Below, in pieces: positions 9,311-20,051 of a stretch of DNA of 64,000 bases (positions within the stretch are counted from its first letter, which is position 1; each line of letters opens with the position of its first letter). Origin of the DNA: Tumebacillus sp. BK434 (lineage in GTDB: Bacteria > Bacillota > Bacilli > Tumebacillales > Tumebacillaceae); contig NZ_SLXS01000002.1 in the NCBI RefSeq assembly GCF_004340785.1, positions 310,001 through 374,000 on the forward strand. The letters run 5' to 3'. A program made the translations under genes and the position numbers. Under the pieces are notes generated by a model that was not told where the DNA came from, did no database searches, and saw only the letters and a program-made list of their open reading frames with translations.

Positions 9311-10534
9311 ATGCTAAGAGGTGGGACTGTGATTAATTTACACGAAATGAAGGCTATGGGCAAGAGCATTCGAGCCATGGCCAGAGAAACGGGATTCTCG
9401 CGTAATACAATCCGAAAGTACCTGAGAGATCGCGAACTTCCGCGATCTAAGGATACTGCGGAACGGCCGTCGAAACTTGACCCGTTCAAGCCCTTTTTGA
9501 AGCAGTGTTTTACGAACGGAATCTACAATTGCGAAGTATTGCTGCGTCTTTTACGTGAGAAAGGATACGACGGGGGCAGAACAATACTCAAGGACTATGT
9601 ACGCGGCTATCGCCCGCCTAGACAGGCGCAAGCCGTTCTACCTTACGAAACCAAACCGGGTGAACATGCGCAAGTAGACTGGGGGCTGTGTGATTACGTG
9701 GAAGAGAACGGAGAGAGGCGTAAGGTTGCCGTTTTCGTTATGGTGCTAGGTTACTCGCGATCCACGTACATCGAATTCACGAAACGTTGCGACATTCATA
9801 GTTTCTTGCGTTGCATGATTCATGCCTTCGAGTACTTCAATGGTATTCCTCGCGTCATGCTAACCGATCACATGAAGACGGTCATTCTTGGGATGGGTGA
9901 TGACAAAAAGCCACGCTGGCACCCGCTCTACGAGGATTTCGCTGCAAGCATCGGGTTACTAACCAAAGTATGCCGCGTACGTCGACCGCAGACGAAAGGA
10001 AAAGTTGAACGAGCCGTCCGCTTCGTAAAGGAGAACTTCATTCCGGGGCGTCAGTTTGTTGATATTGGCGATCTGAACCGACAAGCACGAGTCTGGTGTG
10101 AAGAGGTCAATCGTCGTATTCATGGTACGACCGGCGAACGTCCCTGCGATCGACTTTCCAGCGAGGAACTTCAGTCCCTTCCCTCGAACGATCGTTGGGC
10201 CAAGTACCGTCGAGAAGCCCGACGTGTTAGTCGGGACGGTTTCGTAAGTTATGATGGTGTTCGCTACGGTGTGCCCTGGCAAGACAGTGGGCGTGAAGTG
10301 GCAGTCCGAGACTGTAATGGTTGGATCGAGATTTGGGTCGATCACCTTCAAGTCGCCAGACATGAAGCCGTTCACCGTTCACGAGCCATTCGCAACTGTC
10401 CCAAACAGTATGCCGGTCTCTCCGCTGCCAACGGCAGGACATATCCTCAACCAACGGCTATACAGGTTTCATCCGAACAGGTCGAGGTACGATCACTCGA
10501 TGTGTATGAGCAACTGGTGGAGGTGGGAGCATGA
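9311..10534 (+). CDS. istA: IS21-family transposase IstA
   Basis: About 407 residues from the ATG at 9311. An N-terminal helix-turn-helix (KSIRAMARETGFSRNTIRKYLRD) is followed by an rve-type integrase core with QVDWG, the first catalytic aspartate. The second Asp is in MLTDHMKTV, and the Glu in TKGKVERAVRF. The C-terminal domain begins around FVSYDGVRYGVP. It catalyses strand transfer of the IS21 element and works with IstB. A GTG at 9329 or an earlier start at 9248 are possible. The stop overlaps the IstB start (ATGA), indicating translational coupling. Confidence 0.93.
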   Translation: MLRGGTVINLHEMKAMGKSIRAMARETGFSRNTIRKYLRDRELPRSKDTAERPSKLDPFKPFLKQCFTNGIYNCEVLLRLLREKGYDGGRTILKDYVRGYRPPRQAQAVLPYETKPGEHAQVDWGLCDYVEENGERRKVAVFVMVLGYSRSTYIEFTKRCDIHSFLRCMIHAFEYFNGIPRVMLTDHMKTVILGMGDDKKPRWHPLYEDFAASIGLLTKVCRVRRPQTKGKVERAVRFVKENFIPGRQFVDIGDLNRQARVWCEEVNRRIHGTTGERPCDRLSSEELQSLPSNDRWAKYRREARRVSRDGFVSYDGVRYGVPWQDSGREVAVRDCNGWIEIWVDHLQVARHEAVHRSRAIRNCPKQYAGLSAANGRTYPQPTAIQVSSEQVEVRSLDVYEQLVEVGA

Positions 10535-11304
10535 TCGAGTTGGAACAAGTCCGCGCTCGAATTGAAGATCTCGGAATCCATCAAGGGGCTGCCGCCTTGG
10601 ATGCTTGCCTCGAACGTGCAACGCTAGAGCAACCTACCTATATCGGATTCCTGAATGACCTTCTGGGTCAAGAGATCACACAACGTCAGCAACGTAACTT
10701 AGAGGTGCGTACCAAACTTGCCAACCTCCCCTATCGCAAGAAATTTGACGAATTTGATTTTTCATTTCAGCCAAGCATTGATGAACGGCTGATACGTGAA
10801 CTAGCCACCATGAGCTTTGCAACACGCACAGAAAACATCCTCTTCCTTGGGCCGCCAGGCGTCGGCAAAAGCCATCTGTCGGTGGCGTTAGCTATGGAAG
10901 CGATCACTCATGGTCTATCCGTATATTTCGTCACGCTTTCGCATCTCATTGAAGACCTACGTAAAGCTCACGAGGAAAACCGATTAGACAAGCAACTACG
11001 AGTGTATACTCGGCCCAAACTCCTTCTCATCGATGAGGTGGGCTATCTGCCGATGGATCGAGTGGCAGCGAATCTCTTCTTTCAAGTGATTAGTGCTCGA
11101 TACGAACGTGGGAGCATCATAATGACGAGTAACAAGAACTTTGGGGAATGGGGAGAGCTTATCGGGGATTCGATACTAGCCACAGCGATTCTCGACCGTC
11201 TACTACACCATGCTCACATCGTGAATATTCGTGGGAACAGCTATCGCCTACGGGAAAAGATGAAGTCTGGTGCTTACGGGATGCCAAAGAGTGTGGACCA
11301 ATAA
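10531..11304 (+). CDS. istB: IS21-family helper ATPase IstB
   Basis: 257 residues, full length for IstB. Walker A GPPGVGKS, Walker B LLLIDEVGY and the sensor MTSNKNFGEW are visible. It is a DnaC-like AAA+ protein that remodels target DNA and stimulates IstA. Its start overlaps the istA stop by four bases. A paralogous, disrupted istB surrounds this element on the opposite strand. Confidence 0.95.
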   Translation: MIELEQVRARIEDLGIHQGAAALDACLERATLEQPTYIGFLNDLLGQEITQRQQRNLEVRTKLANLPYRKKFDEFDFSFQPSIDERLIRELATMSFATRTENILFLGPPGVGKSHLSVALAMEAITHGLSVYFVTLSHLIEDLRKAHEENRLDKQLRVYTRPKLLLIDEVGYLPMDRVAANLFFQVISARYERGSIIMTSNKNFGEWGELIGDSILATAILDRLLHHAHIVNIRGNSYRLREKMKSGAYGMPKSVDQ

Positions 11305-11365
11305 ATCGCCGGGGGGGTCATTTTCGAAACGGCGATAGTGGGTCAATTTAACCCCGGCGTTGACA

Positions 11366-12949
<1,584 letters not shown>

Positions 12950-13022
12950 AATTTCTCTCCTCTCGGAGAGATTGTCCGTTGGAAGTGGGGAATTTTCAAG
13001 CGTTTATATTGGGTATTTTACA

Positions 13023-13308
13023 ACCGTTGTTCACAGGTAGTCGGTAAAAGTGAATTTCAGATCTTACTACGGTGTGATCTGGTGCTGATGTCACGTCCCC
13101 ACGGTTCAACAAGCGGACATGATCGACCGATTGTGGGCGTCAGAACGGAGCCGACAGGTGTGCGGTCTAACGCTCAGCGAGATCGAGTTGCCGATGCAGC
13201 GATGTCATAAGTAGGCATGGCGGTTGCAACCAGCCTGCATTAGCCGGGGTGTGATCCGATTCCGCGGCGCTCATTGATCAATTTATCTGCTTCAAAATGA
13301 ATGTTCGA
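13023..13308. other. Gene-free stretch between the old IS21 and a terminator
   Basis: About 290 bases with no supported gene, RNA or repeat. It separates the insertion-sequence cluster from the sigma-factor locus. Confidence 0.5.
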
Positions 13309-13357
13309 TAGCTAGAAAAAAGGCACCCACAGAAAAGTGGGTGCCCTTTTTCTAGCT
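13309..13357. terminator. Strong bidirectional terminator
   Basis: Stem GGCACCCAC / GTGGGTGCC, extended by complementary AT-rich flanks (GCTAGAAAAA / TTTTTCTAGC), gives T-runs on both strands. It ends the minus-strand gene at 13356, whose stop overlaps the outer stem. Confidence 0.9.
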
Positions 13358-14033
13358 ACGCTTGAATCCCTGCAGTGTGCTGGTACTGGATGTTGAAGAC
13401 CGGGTCAATGTGGTACTCGAAGGTAACCGCAGTCCGCGAAACGTTGGAGAGTTGAGATACCAGCTGAGAAACCGCACCGCCGTTCGGATCTACGCCGGTA
13501 GCCTGCAGCAGGTTGGTCTGACGCGGGAGAAGAACTGTGACCTCGATTTTGCCCGCGTTCGGAGAAACAGCCAGTTGATCGAACGGGACCACGAACTCTA
13601 CCTCATATGCGTTGCCGGACGGACCATCTACCGGATAGATCTTTTGCTCGTAGGACAATTCGTAGACATACATGCCGGGCTGAGCGCTGATCGGGGTGAG
13701 ACGGGTGCGCTTCAGCAGGGAAAGCAAGATGAGTCGCGCAGCGTCCAACTGCGTTGCCGCAGTGTCACCTTCTTGGGCCTCAGTTTGGATGTCTTCGGTA
13801 CCCTCCAGCAAGGTGGAAGCCTTGTACGGCATGACCTTCAGGTTCGCTTCTTTGAGGAGAGCAACTGCGGCCGGAGTCGGCGAAACACCAACCGGCACAT
13901 AGTACTCGTCCTCAATCGGCGTTTCGGACACTAGGAGGGTTTTGAATGTCACGGTGTCAAACGCCCCACCATTGTATCGGGAGACACCATTGATCACAGC
14001 GGTCACATCTTGCAGCTTCAGTGCGTTGGACAT
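13356..14033 (-). CDS. Protein of unknown function, 225 residues
   Basis: The start chosen is the ATG at 14033 (MSNALKLQDVTAVINGV), behind an AAAGG site; the frame could extend 56 codons further without a good RBS. There is no signal peptide or transmembrane helix. The sequence alternates short beta-like segments (VTFKTLLVSE, KIEVTVLLPRQ, TAVTFEYHIDPVFNI) with an Ala/Gln/Glu-rich helical insert, like a structural or coat-like protein. I do not recognise the family. It is divergent from the sigma-like gene at 14361 with a complex dyad between them, so the two may be co-controlled. It ends on a strong terminator. Confidence 0.7.
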   Translation of the reverse strand: MSNALKLQDVTAVINGVSRYNGGAFDTVTFKTLLVSETPIEDEYYVPVGVSPTPAAVALLKEANLKVMPYKASTLLEGTEDIQTEAQEGDTAATQLDAARLILLSLLKRTRLTPISAQPGMYVYELSYEQKIYPVDGPSGNAYEVEFVVPFDQLAVSPNAGKIEVTVLLPRQTNLLQATGVDPNGGAVSQLVSQLSNVSRTAVTFEYHIDPVFNIQYQHTAGIQA

Positions 14034-14244
14034 AAAAGCACAACCTTTCTTGGTTTGGTTTGACGTTGATCTGGAAGTCGTCCTAGTTGAAAATTTGAAA
14101 GACTTCGACATCATCGTGTAGAATAGAGAGGTGCGCATGTTGTCTCCAGAGCTCTTGGAGAGCAACGTGCGAAAGTGGTTCAGGCTGGGGCCGATGCGCA
14201 TCTAGCAACCCTGACGCCCATATTACTTGTCACCCTCACAACAG

Positions 14245-14293
14245 AATCTCGTATGGACATAGCGAAAAATATTTTTCTTTTTCATACGAGATT
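14245..14293. promoter_or_regulatory. Nested dyad upstream of the sigma-like gene
   Basis: Perfect 11-bp inverted repeat AATCTCGTATG (14245-14255) / CATACGAGATT (14283-14293), enclosing the perfect 14-bp palindrome GAAAAATATTTTTC (14264-14277). It lies in the 327-bp divergent region between the unknown gene and the sigma-like gene. It could be an operator pair or an RNA structure. No other element is evident between 14034 and 14360. Confidence 0.5.
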
Positions 14294-14360
14294 TCGGTGA
14301 GATCACGACAATAAATAGGGTGAGCAACACCATATTGTATGGAAGGATCGTGGTTAAAAG

Positions 14361-15026
14361 ATGAGTCTGGACGTTAACTCCGCTTATCAACGTCTCTTTG
14401 AAGACCTCGGGGGTCAGAAAACGGGACAGGCAACTCATTTTCAACATCGAGATGTCGTCAGCCGGTATGTTGCACCCATCATTGCAAAAAAAGCTCGCCG
14501 AATCGGGCTTCAACTCAATGATAATGATGTGGAAGATCTCGTAGCTCAGGTTCATCTGCGAATTTCGACGGATTGCTCCAGCTACGATCAGGAGTTCTCG
14601 TTGAAATCTTGGCTGACCAACAGGATTGTTAGAAGCGTGGTCTTCAAAGAGAAACAGCGGCGTGACCGTGAGCAAGAAAACTTTCCGCGGGTTCAACCGT
14701 CAACGGGACATGATGCTGATGTAAGTGAAGGTAAGAAGAACGAAGTTTGGGATTGGGACAGTCATAAGTTCCTGGGCACGTGCAATCCGGTTGAGCGCGA
14801 AGTTTTGTCGGGGATTTCGGTGGACGATATCTGGAATCTCTGTGCAGACAATGTGTCTGAAAATCAGCTGAATGCCGCGATCTGCCGGATTCAGAGAAAC
14901 ATGAGTAGTGAAGAAATTGCGGAGGTAATGGGAAAGACTGATAAACAAGTCGACGACTTGATCTACCAATTTCGCAGAAAAATGATACCCCTTCTTGAAG
15001 AATTGGGGTACTCGAAAACGTCGTAA
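14361..15026 (+). CDS. Sigma-70-family-like RNA polymerase factor
   Basis: 221 residues. Residues ~45-100 (NDVEDLVAQVHLRI...SLKSWLTNRIVRSVVFKEKQRR) match sigma region 2, and the C-terminal SSEEIAEVMGKTDKQVDDLIYQFRRKM matches a region 4 helix-turn-helix. The linker between is longer than in small ECF factors and acidic. It probably directs RNA polymerase to a small regulon, possibly including its own divergent neighbour. The ribosome binding site is weak. It is followed after 114 bases by an unknown gene that may be its regulator. Confidence 0.75.
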   Translation: MSLDVNSAYQRLFEDLGGQKTGQATHFQHRDVVSRYVAPIIAKKARRIGLQLNDNDVEDLVAQVHLRISTDCSSYDQEFSLKSWLTNRIVRSVVFKEKQRRDREQENFPRVQPSTGHDADVSEGKKNEVWDWDSHKFLGTCNPVEREVLSGISVDDIWNLCADNVSENQLNAAICRIQRNMSSEEIAEVMGKTDKQVDDLIYQFRRKMIPLLEELGYSKTS

Positions 15027-15140
15027 TCGTGACGCGGCTGGGGAGAGGGCTCGCACTAATAGGGGAGTGCGAGCCGGTCATCCTCTGTCAACGGAAGTGA
15101 ACAGGGACAACTAATAATGGGCGAGGATGGAGGCGTGGAA

Positions 15141-15746
15141 ATGAAATCCTATAAAAACATGTCGTTTGGTTCTGGTTCGCAGGGTGGGCGACAATTATTT
15201 GCAACTATAACAACTGCGCTGCTGGATGGCGGAGTAAGAGGGCCGGTTGGCCGCGTCGATGCAAAAGTGTTTTTAGTGAGAGGGGGTTCTTTCCACGCTC
15301 CGGATATCGCTGGGGCTGAATGTATGATGGGTTTCTCGACTGTTAATCAGATTTCAGAGGATGAAGATTGTGAGTGGAATACGAGTTTTGGAGAATATCT
15401 TTACGAGGCAATGACTGCAATGTCCATTTATCCACGACATATCGCGGAAGAAACGGAATTATGCCGGGAATACGTGGATCGAATCCTTGAGGATGAAATA
15501 TTGCCTTGGGAGTTATCGTCAAACTTTATTCTTTACTTGAATCAAAGATTAAATCTTTATCCCGAAAAAACGAAGCGAATAATTGCAGAGCACGATATTG
15601 ATCAAGATTTAGTGGAAAAGCTGCATTACTCCCCTGCTGAGCTAGAGACTCTCGATGACATCGATCCAACTTATAGGAAAGTACGACTCGAGGAGTTTTT
15701 ACAACAAGAGGAAGTTCGAAGAATGAATTTCCTACGATTGATTTAG
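15141..15746 (+). CDS. Unknown protein, possible regulator partner of the sigma-like factor
   Basis: 201 residues from ATG 15141, which has GGAGG at good spacing; an ATG at 15117 is also possible. The N-terminus is glycine-rich. The middle (YEAMTAMSIYPRHIAEETELCREYVDRILEDEILP) has the spacing of an XRE-type helix-turn-helix, followed by a helical, acidic tail. No membrane segment. It follows the sigma-like gene in the same direction, so anti-sigma or co-regulator is a guess. I do not recognise the family. Confidence 0.6.
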   Translation: MKSYKNMSFGSGSQGGRQLFATITTALLDGGVRGPVGRVDAKVFLVRGGSFHAPDIAGAECMMGFSTVNQISEDEDCEWNTSFGEYLYEAMTAMSIYPRHIAEETELCREYVDRILEDEILPWELSSNFILYLNQRLNLYPEKTKRIIAEHDIDQDLVEKLHYSPAELETLDDIDPTYRKVRLEEFLQQEEVRRMNFLRLI

Positions 15747-16074
15747 CGATAAGTGTACCATTGTCTACAGGATATTGCTGACAGAACTACTGACCCCCGA
15801 GAATCAACTGAGTTAACGACCAAATCATTAACAGACGATCTGTGATACGAACTTGCAAAAACAGTGTTTGATTTGCGGCTCTCACATAGAGAGGTGGTAA
15901 GTTCATAAAACAAATTGTTCACGAATGATCATATTTGTTCATGAGTGAACTTAATTGAGAAGTAACAGACAACAACTATGTACAGGGCAAGTGATCGATT
16001 TGGTGGTCGACGGTGAAAAATACTTCCGATCATCATTTATGGGGTAAGGAAATTACAGCAGCATACGATTTTGA

Positions 16075-16108
16075 AAAACACACCAATAATTGAATTGGTG
16101 TGTTTTTC
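16075..16108. terminator. Bidirectional terminator-like hairpin
   Basis: AAAAACACACCAAT / ATTGGTGTGTTTTT, perfect 14-bp stem with a 6-base loop. T-runs on both strands. Confidence 0.75.
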
Positions 16109-16204
16109 TGTAATTATATGATGTGTAAAATAAACATATCTAATGTTATCATTACTTCCCTCTAAGGATGCAATTATACTTTAAATAAGGGTTTAAAGTG
16201 GGGG

Positions 16205-16453
16205 TTATATAGTTAATGGAAAAATTTTGATAATATATTCGAAAACAAGGTCGTTGTCGATCGAGCACAAAGTTCCGCGGTAATCTGGCACGCCTCTGCT
16301 TTGAAAATAACGCAACAGTTGGAATTGAATTGTAATATGAAGGGGTGCCTCTAGTATTCGAATCACATGAAATACGTCATAAAACGGTAAATAGAGGCCT
16401 GTTTTATGTGCTGTTGTTATGACGGTCTTGTGCACCACCTCAAATTGAACCAA
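16205..16453 (-). pseudogene. Possible gene fragment, unknown
   Basis: A minus frame of 82 codons from TTG 16453; it stays open upstream to about 16511, where it has a C-x2-C pair (NCEICHN) but no ATG. The residue composition (IPRDILHFHYAINKL..., FYDVFHVIRILEAPLHI) looks protein-like rather than random. It has no plausible ribosome binding site and I cannot assign a family. Confidence 0.3.
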
Positions 16454-17296
16454 CTTGTTTATCGCATAATGAAAATGCAGAATGTCGCGGGGTATTAAAA
16501 ATGTATTGTGACAAATTTCACAATTATACTAGACCAGATAAGCAGTATTCAGGCATGGCAAAACAGTTGGTGGGTTCTTTTTTCTAGTAAAAAAGATGAA
16601 CTAGCGCAGTATATTTCCAAGACTAATTAACGAAGTGATGTCAATTTTTTTGTATCGATCAATGCAATAAAAAGCGGTTGAGAAACTACTATCAGCCACT
16701 TTTCCTATTACTAATTAATCATCCCTTTCACATACTGGTAGTAAGAAGAGTTGTACAAGTTTTGGAAATGAACTTTCTAATTCTCATATACGCCATCCAT
16801 GATTACATACTTCTTTTTTGCAGACCCCAGACATCCGCCTTATATCCTCTTTCGGCGGCAATCCAAACATCCGAGAATATTCCCTGCTAAATTAAGACGC
16901 ACTCTCATACCCCACCTGAAATGCGGAATCAGTGGCATAGGTGGACTCTTCTAACAACAGACGCCTTGCTACCATTTAATGGGGGTAATTTTGGTCGTAC
17001 AATCAGGGATGGTTTTGAGTAAAGATAATTTTTTGCGACAACATTTGTGGAGATGCAGTCTCCTTTTTACTTATGTATTAAGGACAATGTCTCTACAAGC
17101 GCTCCTGTTTGGACCCATGAGCGTGTCAGTGAACTGCTCACAGACGGCGAGAAGGTGCCATGGTCGCGAACATTCGCATGAGGACATTGTTATTTGTGTT
17201 CTCCAACAACATTTTCCTTATGAGAAAGCGAACTTTTGTGATACTAAGAAGGTCCTTTAGGTCGAGAGTCGATTTTGAGAGAAGGGATGAAGACAC

Positions 17297-17965
17297 TTGC
17301 CGAAGCTCAACTTAAAACTACAACTTACTAAGGCATTCTTTATCAGTCTGGTCTTTATCGTAGGATTTGGGATTCTGACTGTCATGATGCTGAAAGAGAC
17401 ATTGAATGAGTTTGACGCTGCCACTATCCATTTGGTCCAAGGTCTGGAATCGCCTGAACTTACACAGGTGATGAAGTTTTTCACAGATGCAGGTTCAACG
17501 ATATCCGTTAGCATCCTTGCATGTTTGATTTTAGGGTATCTGTACTTTGTCCTGCATCATCGCGCAGAGTCCGTTCTGTTGTTCGCGGTCATTGCCGGTG
17601 CAGCGGTCTTAAACCAAGCTTTTAAACTGGTGTTCCATCGACCGCGCCCGGAGACTCATCGGTTGATCGAAGTCACGGGTTATAGTTTTCCGAGTGGACA
17701 TTCGATGACAGCCTTTGCTATGTATGGGGCGCTTACGTTTCTGCTGTGGCGTCATACTCCAAGCAGATGGGGTCGAACCATCATTATATTGATTGGGGTC
17801 GTGATCACGCTTGCGATCGGAATAAGTCGTGTCTATTTGGGTGTCCATTACCCGAGTGACGTGATTGGAGGTTATCTGGCAGGAGGTTTCTGGCTGGCTG
17901 CGTCCATTTGGGTTTATCAATCGATTGCGGAGCAAAAATACGAACAGAGTAAATCGCTCACCTGA
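17297..17965 (+). CDS. PAP2-family membrane phosphatase
   Basis: 222 residues with about six transmembrane helices. It carries all three acid phosphatase motifs: a K-x6-RP-like segment (KLVFHRPRPE), PSGH in the middle, and SRVYLGVHYPSD. It dephosphorylates lipid phosphates such as undecaprenyl pyrophosphate or phosphatidylglycerol phosphate at the outer membrane face. The TTG start at 17297 follows AAGGGA. It lies 31 bases before the DedA-PAP2 gene and is probably cotranscribed. The exact substrate cannot be told from sequence. Confidence 0.9.
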   Translation: MPKLNLKLQLTKAFFISLVFIVGFGILTVMMLKETLNEFDAATIHLVQGLESPELTQVMKFFTDAGSTISVSILACLILGYLYFVLHHRAESVLLFAVIAGAAVLNQAFKLVFHRPRPETHRLIEVTGYSFPSGHSMTAFAMYGALTFLLWRHTPSRWGRTIIILIGVVITLAIGISRVYLGVHYPSDVIGGYLAGGFWLAASIWVYQSIAEQKYEQSKSLT

Positions 17966-17996
17966 TCTGCTTGAAAGGGAGGGGAAGACGAGTATC

Positions 17997-19265
17997 ATGA
18001 TCGATGTAAAAACTCTGCTTGAACAGTACGGGTACGTGGTGCTGTTCAGCTCCCTGTTCCTAGAATTACTCGCTCTGCCTGTGCCTGGGGAAGTGTTGCT
18101 AAGCTACACTGGATTGCTTGTTTTTCAGGGTCACCTTAATTGGCTGGTGAGCATGCTGATTGCGGGCTTGGGGGCTTCGGCCGGGATTACGGTCTCGTAC
18201 TTGATCGGCTACAGACTGGGGAAGCCCTTTTTTGAAAAATACGGCAGACGTTTCCACATGGGCCCAGACAAGTTAGAGAAAACATCGCAATGGTTTCAAC
18301 GGTATGGGAACAAAATGTTGATTGTCGGTTATTTTATACCTGGGGTGCGACACATTACCGGGTATTTTGCCGGGATTACACGAATCTCCTTTCGCACGTT
18401 TGCTCTCAACGCGTATCTGGGCGCTTTTCTGTTTACCGGTATTTTTATCACGTTGGGCAAGGTACTAGGGCCAAAGTGGGAAGAGTTTCACCACACCATC
18501 ACAAAATACTTGATCCTAGCAGGTATCAACGCCGCTTTTGCGGTCTTGCTTGTGTATTTGTATCGGAAATACCGCCAGCAGATTTTCTCAATCACGAGAC
18601 AGGTTATAAGTTGGGCACTTCACACGTTTCACTCTTTGGGGCGGGTTCGATTCTTTGTGGTCGGGGTTGCGGTGGTGTTTTTAGCGTTGTTTGCTCTCAT
18701 GGTAGGAATGATCCAAGACTTGCTGGCGAACGAGTTTCTCGAATTCGATCAGGTCACAGCGTTTGTGGTGCATGCAATCTTTGAAAATGTCGAATCGACT
18801 TGGGTAACGTTGGGCGCGCATCTGGCCTCCTACAACGTGTTGGTGCCGTTGCTCGCGATCACCTTGTTGTGGATTTGGAAAAAGGGTCAGGATCGGCGAC
18901 TCGAAGTCTTTTTCATGCTGCTGGTTTTGTTTGGCGGTGAGCTTTTGGACGAAGGGTTGCGGAGACTTTTTCACAGGTCGGGTCCTGACGGTCTGGTCTA
19001 CACGTTTCCGAGCGAACAAACTTTGTTGGTTCTCTCGGTCTATGGGTTTGCAGCGTATCTTTTCGTTCGCCATCGCGGGCGGGGAATGATGCGCTCCGTT
19101 CTAGGTGTTCTGGTGTTGGCCCTGTCTTTTTACTCAGGGATCAGCATCATCGCCCTGAACCTTCAGTTCCCCAGCGACGTGGCCGCAGGCTACATTTTCG
19201 GCGGCGTGTGGCTCACTCTCAACATACTCTTGCTCGAAATCTTTCGGAATTTGCGAAGAGCCTGA
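17997..19265 (+). CDS. DedA-family protein fused to a degenerate PAP2 domain
   Basis: 422 residues from ATG 17997 (site GGAGGGGAAG). Residues 1-200 are a DedA/SNARE-associated domain: an N-terminal re-entrant segment with PVPGEVLL, and the conserved YFIPGVRHITGYFAG. DedA proteins recycle undecaprenyl phosphate or maintain membrane potential. Residues ~230-420 are PAP2-like helices, but the catalytic motifs are altered: PSGH is PSEQ, and the SR-x5-H-x3-D motif reads SIIALNLQFPSD, losing Arg and His. The PAP2 half is therefore probably not a phosphatase; it may bind lipid phosphate or help the active PAP2 encoded just upstream. Confidence 0.88.
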   Translation: MIDVKTLLEQYGYVVLFSSLFLELLALPVPGEVLLSYTGLLVFQGHLNWLVSMLIAGLGASAGITVSYLIGYRLGKPFFEKYGRRFHMGPDKLEKTSQWFQRYGNKMLIVGYFIPGVRHITGYFAGITRISFRTFALNAYLGAFLFTGIFITLGKVLGPKWEEFHHTITKYLILAGINAAFAVLLVYLYRKYRQQIFSITRQVISWALHTFHSLGRVRFFVVGVAVVFLALFALMVGMIQDLLANEFLEFDQVTAFVVHAIFENVESTWVTLGAHLASYNVLVPLLAITLLWIWKKGQDRRLEVFFMLLVLFGGELLDEGLRRLFHRSGPDGLVYTFPSEQTLLVLSVYGFAAYLFVRHRGRGMMRSVLGVLVLALSFYSGISIIALNLQFPSDVAAGYIFGGVWLTLNILLLEIFRNLRRA

Positions 19266-19292
19266 ACAGGGAACTGTGCAGGCTCTTTTTTT
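19257..19292 (+). terminator. Rho-independent terminator
   Basis: AGAGCCTG / CAGGCTCT stem followed by a run of seven T. It overlaps the stop codon region of the DedA-PAP2 gene. Confidence 0.85.
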
Positions 19293-19373
19293 GCCAATGA
19301 ACTTTTCCGGCCACGCGGTCGTCCTTTCTCTATGTCTTGCACAACACGTAAGGACGAGATTGGAGGAAGATTC

Positions 19374-19967
19374 ATGGACGTAGATCTTGCGGTCTATCAT
19401 TTTTTGAATCAGTTTGCCGGGCAGATGCCTATCGTAGATGCAGTGATGTCGTTTTTTGCTCAGTATGCGCTTGAGTTATATGCGGTACTGTTTGTGATCG
19501 CTTGGTTCACTTTGCCAAAAAAAGAATTCAACAAGCGGCACGCTCTCGTCGTTGCTGGCGTCGCAGGCATTCTGGCCTTGCTGCTGAACGTTGTCATCTC
19601 TCACGTCTGGTATCGCCCCCGGCCGTTTGTCACATTGGATGAAGGGACCTACACGAAGTTGATTCCGCATGATGCGGACGCGTCGTTCCCGAGTGATCAC
19701 ACCTCCGGCAGCTTTGCGTTCGCCTTTGGCGCAAAAGGGAGAACGCAGAAATGGGTATCGACTAGCTTCATGATCATCGCGGTGATTGTGATGATCGCGC
19801 GCGTCTACTGCGGGGTTCATTACCCGACAGATGTGCTCGCAAGCGTGGTGGTGGGCTTTGTGGCGAGCAAAGTCGCTTGGAAGTTTTCTCCGCTGATTTT
19901 GCCCGTGACCCGCTTGGGATGCCGGTTGTTTGGTTTTGAACGAACATCCCAATCTGCTACGAAATGA
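19374..19967 (+). CDS. bcrC: Undecaprenyl-diphosphatase, BcrC-like PAP2 protein
   Basis: 197 residues from ATG 19374 (GGAGGAAG site). The N-terminus DLAVYHFLNQFAG and the motifs YRPRPF, PSDHTSGSFAF and ARVYCGVHYPTDV are those of the BcrC/YbjG undecaprenyl pyrophosphate phosphatases. These regenerate the lipid carrier for peptidoglycan and can confer bacitracin resistance. Five or six membrane helices. It sits behind a terminator, so it has its own promoter, just upstream of an ECF sigma operon of the type that often controls such genes. Confidence 0.88.
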   Translation: MDVDLAVYHFLNQFAGQMPIVDAVMSFFAQYALELYAVLFVIAWFTLPKKEFNKRHALVVAGVAGILALLLNVVISHVWYRPRPFVTLDEGTYTKLIPHDADASFPSDHTSGSFAFAFGAKGRTQKWVSTSFMIIAVIVMIARVYCGVHYPTDVLASVVVGFVASKVAWKFSPLILPVTRLGCRLFGFERTSQSATK

Positions 19968-20051
19968 TGGGCAAGAAGTCAGTTGTGAGAAACTCCACTT
20001 GTGTTCATACTACAGAGGTATAGTAAAATTTTCCTGCAGAGGTAAGTAGTC

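Larger units (their letters stand above)
9204..11365 (+). mobile_element. Complete IS21-family insertion sequence, nested in another IS21
   Basis: 2162 bp containing istA and istB with an ATGA overlap. Terminal inverted repeats start TGTCA on both ends and share the stretch AATTGACCC (left 9204-9229; right about 11340-11365). It is flanked by a 5-bp direct repeat GACGT (9199-9203 and 11366-11370), the expected target duplication. It sits inside the istB gene of the older element. Both genes look intact, so it may be mobile. Confidence 0.9.
15747..17296. other. 1.5-kb AT-rich region with only gene fragments
   Basis: No intact gene is convincing. Visible items are: a 14-bp dyad GTTCATGAGTGAAC at 15937-15950 with a related half-site at 15915; a hairpin at 16075-16108; a minus-strand frame at 16205-16511; and a short plus frame at about 17053-17180 (ending LLTDGEKVPWSRTFA) that looks like the 3' end of a lost gene. 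Probably the decayed edge of the accessory region. Confidence 0.5.
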
